In this document: positions 55,339-64,000 of the stretch, in pieces
Layout of the letters: each line of letters begins with the position of its first letter
How positions within the stretch are numbered: the first letter of the stretch is position 1
Origin: Fischerella thermalis PCC 7521
GTDB taxonomy: Bacteria > Cyanobacteriota > Cyanobacteriia > Cyanobacteriales > Nostocaceae
DNA: 64,000 nt
Direction: 5' to 3'
NCBI RefSeq assembly: GCF_000317225.1
Contig: NZ_AJLL01000005.1
Coordinates: 207,930-271,929 of the forward strand
Made by a program: the position numbers and the translations under genes
Notes under the pieces: generated by a model
The model's input: only the letters and a program-made list of their open reading frames with translations
What the model was told of the DNA's origin: nothing
Databases searched by the model: none

Positions 55339-55374
55339 GTTTTCGTCCCCGTTGAGGGGAAGTGTTATGGAAAG
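55339..55374 (-). CRISPR. Lone CRISPR-type repeat (relic)
   Basis: 36 nt. Read on the minus strand it begins CTTTCC, has a CTTCCCC..GGGGAC stem in the middle and ends GACGAAAAC, the layout of a known cyanobacterial CRISPR repeat class. After 31 nt of unique sequence (55375-55405) a poor copy may follow at 55406-55446, sharing GTT at one end, CCCC in the middle and ATGGAAA at the other. No further clean repeats and no cas gene are in the window. It looks like the end of a lost array. Confidence 0.6.
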
Positions 55375-55611
55375 AGTTCACATCTGGAATGATTACAGGA
55401 AGAGGGTTCTAGACCCCCTAATCGACACACTCCTGAAAAATGGAAAAATTTTTCCAAACGCGATTGCGAACATTGTCTCGCTTGGTAGATGCTGATTGGC
55501 GATCGCCTTCCAAAAAGCCGATTTATAACCAACGTCTTGAGGTTGTTTATGAACACAACAACATTCGCTACAAATGTGAAAGCGATCGCAAATTGACAGA
55601 TATCATATCAA
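55375..55611. other. Intergenic region, possible gene relic
   Basis: A plus-strand frame from 55440 overlaps into the end of nifX and reads RSPSKKPIYNQRLEVVYEHN and IRYKCESDR, which looks protein-like. It has no homolog I recognise and runs against nifX, so it is probably a decayed fragment rather than a live gene. Confidence 0.3.
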
Positions 55612-55992
55612 TTAACTTTTTTGTATGGCTTTACGTAACCACGGTGGAGGATTACCTTTGAGAGTTTGCACTAATTTATTCAGAATACTGATAATCTCTT
55701 CTTTATCTGACTGTGGTCTGACTGGCATAATACCTCTTTTAATTAACTTAGCAGCGGGAATACCACCAATTGATGCCACGTAGACAATAGTACAGTCAGC
55801 TAATGCCTCAATCTTGGATGCTGTTTTATCTTCACTTTCAGCATCTTTATCTTTATTAGAACTACCAGCAAATTTGAGGGTTTCTATAAATTTATAACCA
55901 GTATCTGAGATTTCATAAATATCTGCTTCTTGTGCCCATCCGAAGTGAGCATTAACATGAACTCTATCACTGGTTGCGAAGGCTATTTTCAT
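55612..55992 (-). CDS. nifX: NifX, nitrogenase cofactor carrier protein
   Basis: 126 residues in the NifX/NafY fold. Starts KIAFATSDRVHVNAHFGWA, then DIYEISDTGYKFIETLKF, a Lys/Asp-rich loop (SSNKDKDAESEDK), CTIVYVASIGGIPAAKLIKR and the C-terminal LVQTLKGNPPPWLRKA typical of NifX proteins. It carries FeMo-co precursors between NifB/NifEN and the nitrogenase. The gene is isolated: no other nif gene is in the window, which suggests a second or displaced copy. Confidence 0.85.
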   Translation of the reverse strand: MKIAFATSDRVHVNAHFGWAQEADIYEISDTGYKFIETLKFAGSSNKDKDAESEDKTASKIEALADCTIVYVASIGGIPAAKLIKRGIMPVRPQSDKEEIISILNKLVQTLKGNPPPWLRKAIQKS

Positions 55993-56420
55993 TCTAACAA
56001 TCCTCTCCTGAAGTTAGGAGTTGTAAATTATTAAGTGAGTCAATAGTTCAAAATTTACGCTCAATATCACTATTGACTCTTAAAATTTACTGCATAAATC
56101 AGGTAACATAACCTACTTTTATCGAGTTGTTGCAGCGTCTTCTTTATCTACACAAGGGTGATACATCTTTGACACTGTCTTTTTGTTTATAAGAAAGTGT
56201 GCTTGTAACCCATACTTTTTAATTCCCCTAACGTTAGCATAGCACATTGCAAACTATCTAGCGATTTTAAATGTTAAAATTACCTGATTTTTTTTATCGA
56301 ACTTGATGTTTTTTGGTGGATACAATCAGGTAAATAAAATAGATTAAATTGAGGATAATTGCTGTATTTGTATTTACAATTAATCTGAAGAAAGGGAATT
56401 TTCAGTCAATAATTGCGTAG
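55993..56420. other. Intergenic region upstream of nifX
   Basis: AT-rich, with no gene. It must hold the nifX promoter; no confident NtcA or sigma-70 site was read by eye. Confidence 0.35.
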
Positions 56421-56588
56421 TTATTTCTGTGCTTTTAGGTTGATTAATTTTAATGTGTTCAAAATGGCGATGAGAATTACTCCTAAGACTACTAAAAATA
56501 CAGATATACCAATAATTTGCTCGCGAGGAATTTCCAGTACACCACGTAAAATTACTTCTCTTAAATGTGCTATTAGGCGGGATATGGC
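56421..56588 (-). pseudogene. C-terminal fragment of a membrane protein
   Basis: 55 open codons without a start read AHLREVILRGVLEIPREQII followed by a clear membrane helix (GISVFLVVLGVILIAIL) and NTLKLINLKAQK before a TAA. A TAG stands in frame just above. It is the tail of a lost membrane protein; family not recognised. The remaining 56589-56728 has no gene. Confidence 0.5.
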
Positions 56589-56728
56589 CTAGTGCAGGAT
56601 TTCAGCTTACAACAATTCAAAAACATCCTGCTTTCTCTGCAACGCCTTTTTTCTGAAAAATTTCCACGCAGAGCATGGCAACAATAATACTCTGTGTGGA
56701 AACAAGATAACTTGTTTTACTTCGTCTC

Positions 56729-59557
56729 CTATTTGTTACCTTCTGTTTCTTGTAATGCTGCTTCTGCTTGATTAACCAACAATGCTACGGGGAACTGTTG
56801 CAAAATTTCCCGCAGCCAGAGGGTATCTTCGCCTTGCACTTTCTGTCCGGTGATGGCGTCATACCAAACATCAGAGGAACCAGGAGGAGGAACAATGCGG
56901 GTTTCGTGCCAAACTTGTTCACCTAAAGGATACTCGCCTTCTTTAACTAGGGAGGTGAGAAAACGAGGAGCGATCGCAATTATTCTCTTGTCTGGTAATT
57001 CTCTAGCAAATGTCACAACATGGCTTTTTAAGCTACCTGCGACTGACAATTTGACATAGGTTCCCTTTTGGAATACATCTAAGTGTTCTCGCCTTGCTTG
57101 CAAAAGTTTATATGTCAGGAATAGCTTAATTCGTCCATCTTCTGGGGTTTGCAGTAGTTCTGTTATTAAACCTGATATGTCTTGTGCTGCTTTGGTTTTA
57201 ATGTCTTGCAGATATTGTTTGCGGATGTCAAAATCCACCGGACGACGGTTATCCGGATCTACCATACTCAAATCCCAAAGTTCCGATCCTTGATAAAAAT
57301 CTGGCAAACCCGGGACAGTAGCTTTCACTAAAGTCTGGGAGATAGAATTTAAAATGCCGTAGTGTTGGATTTTGCGCTGGAAGGGGCGGAAAGCCTCGAG
57401 AAATGGGTTTTTCTGAGGATCTTTCAAGACGCGATCGGCAAAATTGGTGAAGGCGTTTTCATAAGCTGTATCTGGTTTAATCCATTCTGTGTGGACTTTG
57501 GCTTCACGAATTGCCTTAATAATATATTGTTGCATCCGTTCTACAAAGCTAGGATATTCTTCGTCGTTGTAGGGAAAAGCACCGATCAACGATTGGTAGA
57601 AAAAGTATTCATCGTTAGGAGTTGGTACATCCTGTCCATCAATAGTTTCTTTGTAGGGAGCATTGATTTCCCGCCACTGTTTGAGATGATTTTCCCACTC
57701 TTGGGGAATTTCCGACAAAACATTTATACGTGCGCGCATGTCTTCACCACGTTTAGTATCGTGGGTGGAAGTTGCATTCATCGCATGGGGCCATTGAGAA
57801 GAACGCTGTTGATTAAACAGATGAAAATCTTCTAGAGAAATACCAAAATGTGTAGGATGAGAACCAACTTCATTGAGGGAGATCAGGCGATTGTAGACAT
57901 ATAAAACTGTATCTTCTACACCTTTAGCCATCAATGGTCCGGTAAATTGTTGTAACCGCATCAAGAAATGCAACCATTGTTCCTGATCTTCTGGGGAGAG
58001 GTGTTCGTCAATGTCAAGGACAAGAAACTTTTCAATAAAGCTTAATTCGTTGAGGAAGTTGGGAATATTCTTTTTAGCTTGCGTCATTACTTGCTGAATA
58101 TATTCCCGATCTGCTTTGCTAGCCCCAGCACTATTAATATAGGTGCGATAAACAGGAAACAGCGCTAAAATTTCTACCAACGCAGCTTTTAACCCATACA
58201 TAGTAAAGTCGCTAGCATAGCGATAGCGACCGGAAATTTGCTTGAGTAAGTGAGCTAAATTATCAATATCTCCTGCTAAGTGTTTACTAATAATTAACCT
58301 TTTGTTTTGGTCAATTAATTCTTCACAAGAAACTTTTCTACCCAAAAAGCGCTGATAAATAGTATCAAATTCGGCTGCTGTTGATTGTTGGCAGAAAATG
58401 CCATTTACTTGATTGAGAAAGTCATAACCTGTTGTGCCTTGAATTGGCCAATTGATGGGCAATTCTTCATGAGGTTCAAGAATTTTTTCCACAACTAAGT
58501 AAGCTTCCGGAGCATGTTCACGTAGTCGATTAAGATACTGGGTAGGATCATAAAGACCATCAATATGGTCAATTCTTAATCCGCTGATTGTTCCCTCTTG
58601 AACTAATTTTAAGATACAGGAATGTGTGGTGTCAAAAACTTTTTCATCTTCGATTTTGAGCGAAATTAGATCATTAACAGTAAAAAAACGTCTGTAATTG
58701 AGTTCTTCATTGCCAACTTTCCAGTAAGCAAGGCGGAAAAATTGTTCGTTGAGTAGGTTTTCTAAATGATTAAAACTTTCAGGTTTTCCGGGTTCACCAT
58801 TGAAAACACAAATATTTTCTTGAATAAATTTCTTGACTTCAGGACTATCATTCCACAGTTCCCATAACATGCGTTTGATAATCACAATTTGGTCGTAGCG
58901 TTCTCTACCTTCCTCTCCTGATGGAATGTATTTCAACATGTAGAGAACACTCAAAAGTTTCATGAAATCGGGATGATCTCTGCCTAATTTATCCCGTATA
59001 CGTCCCAAATCGTAGGTAAGAACTTGAGAGTAAGATTCGATGCGGATGGGAAATTTGAGTGAGTAGTAATTAATAGTTAAACCATTTTCTTCGTATTGGA
59101 GTTGTAATTCACCACTTTCTAAGCAATCACCACAAAATTTCCCTAAAAAAGGTGCAAGTACTTTACCTTGATTTTCGGGATAATGATGATGCCAATCAAT
59201 ATCAAAAAAGTCACGATATTGAGAGTCAGAACCATTTTCGAGAACATCTACAAGCATGTGGTTTTGACTATCAAAAGCCATGTGGTTAGGGACAATATCT
59301 TGTATCCAGCCGATGTTAAGATGCTTGAGTTCTGCGATTAATTCTGCAAATTTTTCTTTTCCACCTAATTCTGGATTAATTTCGTTGGGATTGACAGTAT
59401 CGTAACCGTGAGTGCTACCTTTTTTCGCTGTCAAAATAGGGGAGGCGTATAAATTTGAAATTCCTAACTCTGCTAGATAAGAAGCGATCGCTTTACCTTG
59501 CTCAAAACCAAAACTAGGGGTGAATTGTATCCGGTATGTTGCTATAGGTATTTGCAT
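56729..59557 (-). CDS. treY: Maltooligosyl trehalose synthase
   Basis: Turns the reducing end of maltooligosaccharides into a trehalose unit by intramolecular transglycosylation. 942 residues, GH13 family. Seen: IATYRIQFTPSFGFEQGKAI, GISNLYASPILTAKKGSTHGYD, IVPNHMAFD, GLRIDHIDGLYDP (catalytic Asp), YLVVEKILEPHE (acid Glu), NATSTHDTKRGEDMRARI (last catalytic Asp) and ATVPGLPDFYQGSELWD. Full length. It is the last of three minus-strand genes, glgX-treZ-treY; a 131-bp spacer with TTGTTGGTGG repeats separates it from treZ. Confidence 0.96.
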   Translation of the reverse strand: MQIPIATYRIQFTPSFGFEQGKAIASYLAELGISNLYASPILTAKKGSTHGYDTVNPNEINPELGGKEKFAELIAELKHLNIGWIQDIVPNHMAFDSQNHMLVDVLENGSDSQYRDFFDIDWHHHYPENQGKVLAPFLGKFCGDCLESGELQLQYEENGLTINYYSLKFPIRIESYSQVLTYDLGRIRDKLGRDHPDFMKLLSVLYMLKYIPSGEEGRERYDQIVIIKRMLWELWNDSPEVKKFIQENICVFNGEPGKPESFNHLENLLNEQFFRLAYWKVGNEELNYRRFFTVNDLISLKIEDEKVFDTTHSCILKLVQEGTISGLRIDHIDGLYDPTQYLNRLREHAPEAYLVVEKILEPHEELPINWPIQGTTGYDFLNQVNGIFCQQSTAAEFDTIYQRFLGRKVSCEELIDQNKRLIISKHLAGDIDNLAHLLKQISGRYRYASDFTMYGLKAALVEILALFPVYRTYINSAGASKADREYIQQVMTQAKKNIPNFLNELSFIEKFLVLDIDEHLSPEDQEQWLHFLMRLQQFTGPLMAKGVEDTVLYVYNRLISLNEVGSHPTHFGISLEDFHLFNQQRSSQWPHAMNATSTHDTKRGEDMRARINVLSEIPQEWENHLKQWREINAPYKETIDGQDVPTPNDEYFFYQSLIGAFPYNDEEYPSFVERMQQYIIKAIREAKVHTEWIKPDTAYENAFTNFADRVLKDPQKNPFLEAFRPFQRKIQHYGILNSISQTLVKATVPGLPDFYQGSELWDLSMVDPDNRRPVDFDIRKQYLQDIKTKAAQDISGLITELLQTPEDGRIKLFLTYKLLQARREHLDVFQKGTYVKLSVAGSLKSHVVTFARELPDKRIIAIAPRFLTSLVKEGEYPLGEQVWHETRIVPPPGSSDVWYDAITGQKVQGEDTLWLREILQQFPVALLVNQAEAALQETEGNK

Positions 59558-59688
59558 GATTCCTAAATGGTTCTTTGTTGGTGGTTGTTTGTTGGTTGCT
59601 ATTAAAGGCGCAAATACTTGCGCCCCTACAGGGTTTAGTGGTTTTTACGACACCAAACAACGAACAACAAACAATAAACAACACATGA

Positions 59689-61518
59689 CTATTGACAGTA
59701 AATAACTACACTCTCAGGATGAAGTGCAAATGCTGACTGGGATTCGCCGTTTAGTATTTCGGGTAATGGGGAATTATCACCACCCCAAGCGGGATCAGCC
59801 GAGTCGAGTAGTTTTTTCCAGGTTCCACTAGGTATATTTGCTTTAATCTTAACAACTTCTGAGCTAAAGTTCAGCCAGCATAACACTTGGTTATCGTCAC
59901 ACCACCGCCGCAGCTGTAAAACTTTCTCTGGTTCTATTACCGATGCTTCTAGGTTGTTGCGATCTAAGTTAGCCAGTGCAGGAATTGTTCTGCGCAGTTC
60001 GAGTAACTTTTGATAAAACAACCATAACATCCGGTTTTTGCCCTCATGACGCTTTTCCCAATTGAGGCGCGATCGCTCCATTGTCTCTACTGCTTGTGGA
60101 TCTGGTGCTTCTTGACCATAAACTTCAAAAAAAGCAGCAAATTCTGCTTTTCTACCTTCCCTTACACCTTTAATCAGGTCAGGGTCGCTATGACTCACAA
60201 AGTAGAGAAAAGGAGCAGTCTCGCCGTATTCTTCACCCATAAACAACAAGGGAACATAAGGAGATAACAGCACAGCTGCCGCAGTTAATTTTAACCCGTC
60301 AAAGGAGATGAGGGAGGTAAGGCGATCGCCCATCATCCTGTTACCTACCTGATCGTGATTTTGAGAACACACGATAAATTGTTGAGAAAGACAATCACTA
60401 GCATCGTTTCCGTGGTAACGGTGGCGATGGGGGGAGTAATCCCAGGCGTAGACAAAGCTGTGGCGATAGGCTTCGGCAAGCTGTTCTAATTGACCAAAAT
60501 CTTTGTAGTATCCTTGATTTTCTCCTGTTAGTACAGTATGTAAAGCATGGTGAAAATCATCACTCCACTGGGCGTCAATTCCGTAACCACCCACCTGGGG
60601 AGGACGGATAATCCGGGGATCGTTCAAATCACTTTCGGCAATCAGGTAGCGTTTATAGGTTTGTTGCGAAACTTTAGCAACAGCTGCGGCAATCTCTGCC
60701 AAAATATGCTTAGCCCCAAAATCATAGATGGCGTGGACCGCATCGAGACGTAAAGCGTCGATATGGAAAGTTTCTAACCAGTAAAGGGCATTTTGGACAA
60801 AGTAATTCCGTACCCCATCACTGTAAGGGCCATCAAAATTAACTGCACTACCCCAAGGTGTTTTGTAATGATCAGTAAAATAAGTACCGAATCCCCAAAG
60901 ATAATTTCCTTCCGGGCCAAGATGGTTATATACAACATCTAAAATGACAGCCATACCATATTGATGGCAGGCGTCAACCAATTTCTTCAAACCATCAACG
61001 CCACCATAGGAATTTTGCACTGCGTAGGGAAAAGTGCCATCGTAACCCCAGTTGCGATCGCCTGGAAATTGAGCAACAGGCATAATTTCAATCGCATTCA
61101 CCCCTAACTCCAGCAATTCGGAAATCCGAGGAATTATTGCCTCAAACGTCCCTTCTGGAGTAAAAGTGGCTACATGCAATTCGTAGATGACCATTTGCTC
61201 TAAGGGAATTCCTCGCCACTCGCTGTCATTCCAAGTAAAGCTGCTGTGGTCAACCACTTGCGAAGGCCCGTGAACCCCCTCTGGTTGAGAACGAGAAGCG
61301 GGATCAGCTGTGTCTTTTTGACCAGACAACTGGTAAAAATAGAGACAACCAGGCTCAACGTTATTCACAGTTCCGTGCCAATAACCCCATTCATCCTTTT
61401 GCAGGGGGATAATTTTTTCGGCTGGGGCGACAAGGTGAACAGCAACCTCGTCAACTAAGGGTGCCCAGAGGGTAAAATTGCAAGTGCGATCGCCTAAATA
61501 TTGAGAGCCGATATGCAT
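59689..61518 (-). CDS. treZ: Maltooligosyl trehalose trehalohydrolase
   Basis: Releases trehalose from the TreY product. About 609 residues, GH13. N-terminal CBM48-like domain (CNFTLWAPLVDEVAVHLV). Catalytic motifs: NAIEIMPVAQFPG, VVYNHLGPEGNY, HIDALRLDAVHAIYD (nucleophile Asp), YLIAESDLNDPRI (acid Glu), CSQNHDQVGNRMMGDR (Asp). The open frame extends to 61581 but its first 21 residues (NNQPPTTNHQPPTTN) are read from a TTGGTGGTTGG repeat, so Met at 61518 is the true start. Confidence 0.96.
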   Translation of the reverse strand: MHIGSQYLGDRTCNFTLWAPLVDEVAVHLVAPAEKIIPLQKDEWGYWHGTVNNVEPGCLYFYQLSGQKDTADPASRSQPEGVHGPSQVVDHSSFTWNDSEWRGIPLEQMVIYELHVATFTPEGTFEAIIPRISELLELGVNAIEIMPVAQFPGDRNWGYDGTFPYAVQNSYGGVDGLKKLVDACHQYGMAVILDVVYNHLGPEGNYLWGFGTYFTDHYKTPWGSAVNFDGPYSDGVRNYFVQNALYWLETFHIDALRLDAVHAIYDFGAKHILAEIAAAVAKVSQQTYKRYLIAESDLNDPRIIRPPQVGGYGIDAQWSDDFHHALHTVLTGENQGYYKDFGQLEQLAEAYRHSFVYAWDYSPHRHRYHGNDASDCLSQQFIVCSQNHDQVGNRMMGDRLTSLISFDGLKLTAAAVLLSPYVPLLFMGEEYGETAPFLYFVSHSDPDLIKGVREGRKAEFAAFFEVYGQEAPDPQAVETMERSRLNWEKRHEGKNRMLWLFYQKLLELRRTIPALANLDRNNLEASVIEPEKVLQLRRWCDDNQVLCWLNFSSEVVKIKANIPSGTWKKLLDSADPAWGGDNSPLPEILNGESQSAFALHPESVVIYCQ

Positions 61519-61596
61519 GTTAGTTGTTGGTGGTTGGTGGTTGGTGGTTGGTGGTTGGTTGTTGATCGTTGATTGTTCCAAACAACAAACAACAAA

Positions 61597-63747
61597 CTAA
61601 TCCTCATCATCACGAGAAACTTTGCCCAGACGTTGCAACATGACAAGCGATCGCGCTTCTACTTGTACAGGTTTATCTTCTATGTAACGTTTACCGCGTT
61701 GCACAAAACGGGGTTTGGTAGTATCGATAATAGTCAGCCATTCCCAATCTTGTAGTCTGTGGGGAATTTGAAATTCCACCATTTCGTAGTGGGCGTTGAA
61801 GAATAACAAAAAGCTATCATCAATAATCCGTTCACCCCTTGGTCCTGGTGTGGCTATTTCTTCGCCATTGAGGAAAATACCGATCGCTTTGGTAAAACCA
61901 TCGTTCCATTGTTCCTCGGTCATTTCGCCACCGTCGGGGTTAAACCACAGGATGTCATGCACACCAGAACCGTGAATAGCACGCCCTTGGAACCATTTAC
62001 GTCTGCGGAACACAGGATGTCTGCGACGTAAGTCAATTAATTGGCGGGTAAAATCTGACAGTGCTTCGTTTTCTTCTTGTAAGTCCCAGTCGAGCCAGGA
62101 AATTTCGTTATCTTGACAGTAGGGGTTGTTGTTACCGCGTTGCGATCGCCCCATTTCGTCACCCATTACTAACATGGGTACGCCTTGGGAAAGAAACAGG
62201 GTTGCCAAAAAGTTCCGGAGTTGCTTTCGCCGCAGACGCAATACTTCTAAGTTATCTGTTTCCCCTTCCACACCGCAATTCCACGAACGGTTGTGACTTT
62301 CTCCGTCTCGGTTATCTTCGCCATTGGCTTCGTTGTGCTTTTCGTTGTAACTTACTAAGTCATAAAGAGTAAAACCATCGTGAGCGGTGATAAAGTTAAT
62401 GCTGGCACTGGGATTGCGACCGTTAAACTGATACAAATCAGAACTGCCTGTAAACCGATAAGCAAATTCTGCCATGCGGCTGTCTTCCCCACGCCAAAAG
62501 TCCCGCACTGTATCGCGATACCTACCATTCCACTCCGACCACAACAGTGGAAATTCGCCTACTTGGTAGCCTCCTTCACCCACATCCCAAGGTTCGGCAA
62601 TTAATTTCACATCTGCGATCACTGGGTCTTGGTGAATGATATCAAAGAAAGCTGCCAGACGATCGACTGCGTATAATTCCCGTGCTAGTGCCGATGCCAA
62701 GTCAAAACGGAAACCATCAACATGGCATTCCAACACCCAATAGCGTAGACTATCCATGATTAATTTCAGCACTTGGGGGTGGCGGACATTGAGAGAATTA
62801 CCACAACCAGTAAAATCCATGTAGTAACGGCAATTGCCATCAACTAGGCGGTAGTAAGCAGCATTATCAATACCACGCAGAGATAAAGTAGGTCCCATGT
62901 GGTTCCCTTCACCTGTGTGATTGTACACCACATCCAAAATCACCTCTATCCCAGCATTATGTAATGCCTTCACCATCTGCTTAAACTCTCTCAACTGCTG
63001 CCCCAGAGAACCACTCGCGCTATAACCAGAATAGGGAGCTAGGTAGGAAAGAGAATCGTAGCCCCAGTAATTTTTTAAACCTTTGTCTACTAAATGTCCG
63101 GGATATGCGAGAAAATGATGGATCGGCATTAATTCCACTGCCGTCACACCCAAAGATTGCAAATGAGAAATCGCCGCCGGGTGGGCGAGTCCAGCGTAGG
63201 TTCCGCGTAGCCTGGGGGGAATTTCCGGGTGTAGCTTTGTAAATCCCTTGACATGAGTTTCATAAATAATCGTCTCATGCCAGGGAACTTGCAGTAATTC
63301 GTCTCCTTCCCAATCAAAAGACTCATCGACAACAACAGATTTGGGAACTAAATGAGCGTCATCAAGGTCAGAAAATCCTAAGTCTTGGCTTGGATCACTC
63401 CAACAATAACCAAAAATTTCTTCACCAAAACGCACATCGCCATCAATTGCCTTAGCGTAGGGATCAATTAATAGTTTGTGGGGATTAAAGCGATGTCCTT
63501 CTTCAGGAGCAAAAGGGCCGTGTACTCTAAAACCGTACCTTTGACCAGGGCCAATACCAGGGACATAACCATGCCAGGTGAAGTTAGTGACTTCTTTGAG
63601 TTCTAATCGGGTTTCTCGCCCTTTTTGATCGAACAGACACAATTCTACTCCTGTAGCATGTTCAGAAAAAAGAGCAAAGTTTGTACCCTTACCATCCCAG
63701 GTTGCTCCCAGAGGATATGGTCTACCAGGCCAGAGTGAGAAGTACAT
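61597..63747 (-). CDS. glgX: Glycogen debranching enzyme, GlgX/TreX type
   Basis: Isoamylase-like GH13 enzyme that cuts alpha-1,6 branches, giving linear maltodextrins that TreY and TreZ turn into trehalose. 716 residues. Seen: [20 protein letters not shown] (CBM48), [51 protein letters not shown] (nucleophile Asp), [16 protein letters not shown] (acid Glu) and [20 protein letters not shown] (Asp). It is the first gene of the unit glgX-treZ-treY, 78 bp upstream of treZ's start. The region above it (63748-64000) shows no gene. Confidence 0.95.
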   Translation of the reverse strand: MYFSLWPGRPYPLGATWDGKGTNFALFSEHATGVELCLFDQKGRETRLELKEVTNFTWHGYVPGIGPGQRYGFRVHGPFAPEEGHRFNPHKLLIDPYAKAIDGDVRFGEEIFGYCWSDPSQDLGFSDLDDAHLVPKSVVVDESFDWEGDELLQVPWHETIIYETHVKGFTKLHPEIPPRLRGTYAGLAHPAAISHLQSLGVTAVELMPIHHFLAYPGHLVDKGLKNYWGYDSLSYLAPYSGYSASGSLGQQLREFKQMVKALHNAGIEVILDVVYNHTGEGNHMGPTLSLRGIDNAAYYRLVDGNCRYYMDFTGCGNSLNVRHPQVLKLIMDSLRYWVLECHVDGFRFDLASALARELYAVDRLAAFFDIIHQDPVIADVKLIAEPWDVGEGGYQVGEFPLLWSEWNGRYRDTVRDFWRGEDSRMAEFAYRFTGSSDLYQFNGRNPSASINFITAHDGFTLYDLVSYNEKHNEANGEDNRDGESHNRSWNCGVEGETDNLEVLRLRRKQLRNFLATLFLSQGVPMLVMGDEMGRSQRGNNNPYCQDNEISWLDWDLQEENEALSDFTRQLIDLRRRHPVFRRRKWFQGRAIHGSGVHDILWFNPDGGEMTEEQWNDGFTKAIGIFLNGEEIATPGPRGERIIDDSFLLFFNAHYEMVEFQIPHRLQDWEWLTIIDTTKPRFVQRGKRYIEDKPVQVEARSLVMLQRLGKVSRDDED

Positions 63748-64000
63748 ACGGTCAAGCTCCTGTTGCAGATTTATCAGGCAGGATAACTGAGCTAACGCGC
63801 GTTACAAAATATTGCCAAGCACAACACGCCCTAGCTTCTTGCAGTATCTCAAATCCTATGCTAAACAAAAAGTTTTGTAACTCAACCTGTTGATGGAATT
63901 TTCACTCACTCACACCAGAATGACATCCCCATAAATAGTGAATTGTGTCAAATTTTTCTGCGATCGCGTAGACAATTTTGCTACATCCCCAAAGAGTCAA
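63748..64000. other. Upstream region of the trehalose gene unit
   Basis: 253 bp without a gene, probably holding the glgX-treZ-treY promoter. A short palindrome AACGCGCGTT (63797-63806) and a GCGATCGC octamer near the right edge are visible. No confident promoter boxes were found. Confidence 0.35.

Noticed and set aside
55089..55355. 88-codon plus-strand ORF
   Set aside because: Built from interspersed repeats (CCAAGACGCCAAGAACGCC unit) and the start of the CRISPR-type repeat.
57362..57835. 157-codon plus-strand ORF antisense to treY
   Set aside because: Lies entirely inside treY, whose frame has clear catalytic motifs; it is a shadow of conserved coding.

Overview
The window is a chromosomal segment from a cyanobacterium, most likely a filamentous, nitrogen-fixing (Nostocales-type) one. 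Support: a photosystem II D1 gene with a Gln130-type protein; the octamer GCGATCGC (HIP1) scattered through coding and noncoding DNA; a NifX protein; trehalose genes of the treY/treZ type; cyanobacterial-type glutamate-cysteine ligase, chorismate lyase and DUF3352/DUF3598/DUF1574 proteins; and intergenic stretches full of short interspersed repeats. I do not assign a genus.

Layout. 1-1.9 kb: psbA on the minus strand with a leader hairpin and two terminators below it. 1.9-6.4 kb: an AlgI-like O-acyltransferase downstream of a large SGNH-type protein, a pair that looks like a surface-polysaccharide acetylation module. 6.8-17.5 kb: ppc, small conserved proteins, tRNA-Arg(UCU), a PD-(D/E)XK endonuclease relative lacking its core, chorismate lyase, a decayed methyltransferase, DUF3352 and alpha/beta hydrolase genes. 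17.6-22.3 kb: a class IV aminotransferase, a parA-like gene with one nonsense codon plus a coiled-coil partner, a DUF697 GTPase, and DNA-methyltransferase remnants. 22.4-28.5 kb: deoC, recO, an MFS transporter, a GT4 glycosyltransferase and recR. 28.6-37 kb: an alpha/beta hydrolase, an SLH/histone-deacetylase mosaic pseudogene, gshA, trmL and a LysM-M23 peptidase behind a long leader. 37-45 kb: tRNA-Met, a GH133 debranching-type enzyme, two peroxiredoxins and a GST, a J-domain protein, a P-loop kinase-like ATPase and glgC. 45-56 kb: an S8 protease with a free-standing relative of its own N-terminal domain, def, ftsX, aat, rpsN, thiD, gene fragments, a lone CRISPR-type repeat and nifX. 56.7-63.8 kb: glgX-treZ-treY.

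How the genes fit together. Carbon storage and osmoprotection are concentrated here: glgC supplies ADP-glucose for glycogen, the GH133 protein and GlgX debranch it, and TreY/TreZ turn maltooligosaccharides into trehalose. PEP carboxylase feeds anaplerotic carbon and amino-acid synthesis. Redox defence is clustered (2-Cys peroxiredoxin, a second thioredoxin-fold peroxiredoxin, GST), with glutathione synthesis (gshA) nearby. DNA repair is represented by RecO and RecR.

The segment shows much gene decay: at least eight broken or partial genes, MITE-like elements, palindromes, a 46-nt tandem repeat and repeat-derived stretches inserted in frame in housekeeping genes. The most interesting observations are the protease with its separate prodomain-like protein, the four-repeat SGNH protein, the lone CRISPR repeat, the apparent non-canonical start of recR, and the nonsense codon in parA. 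All assignments come from reading the sequence; no database search was run.
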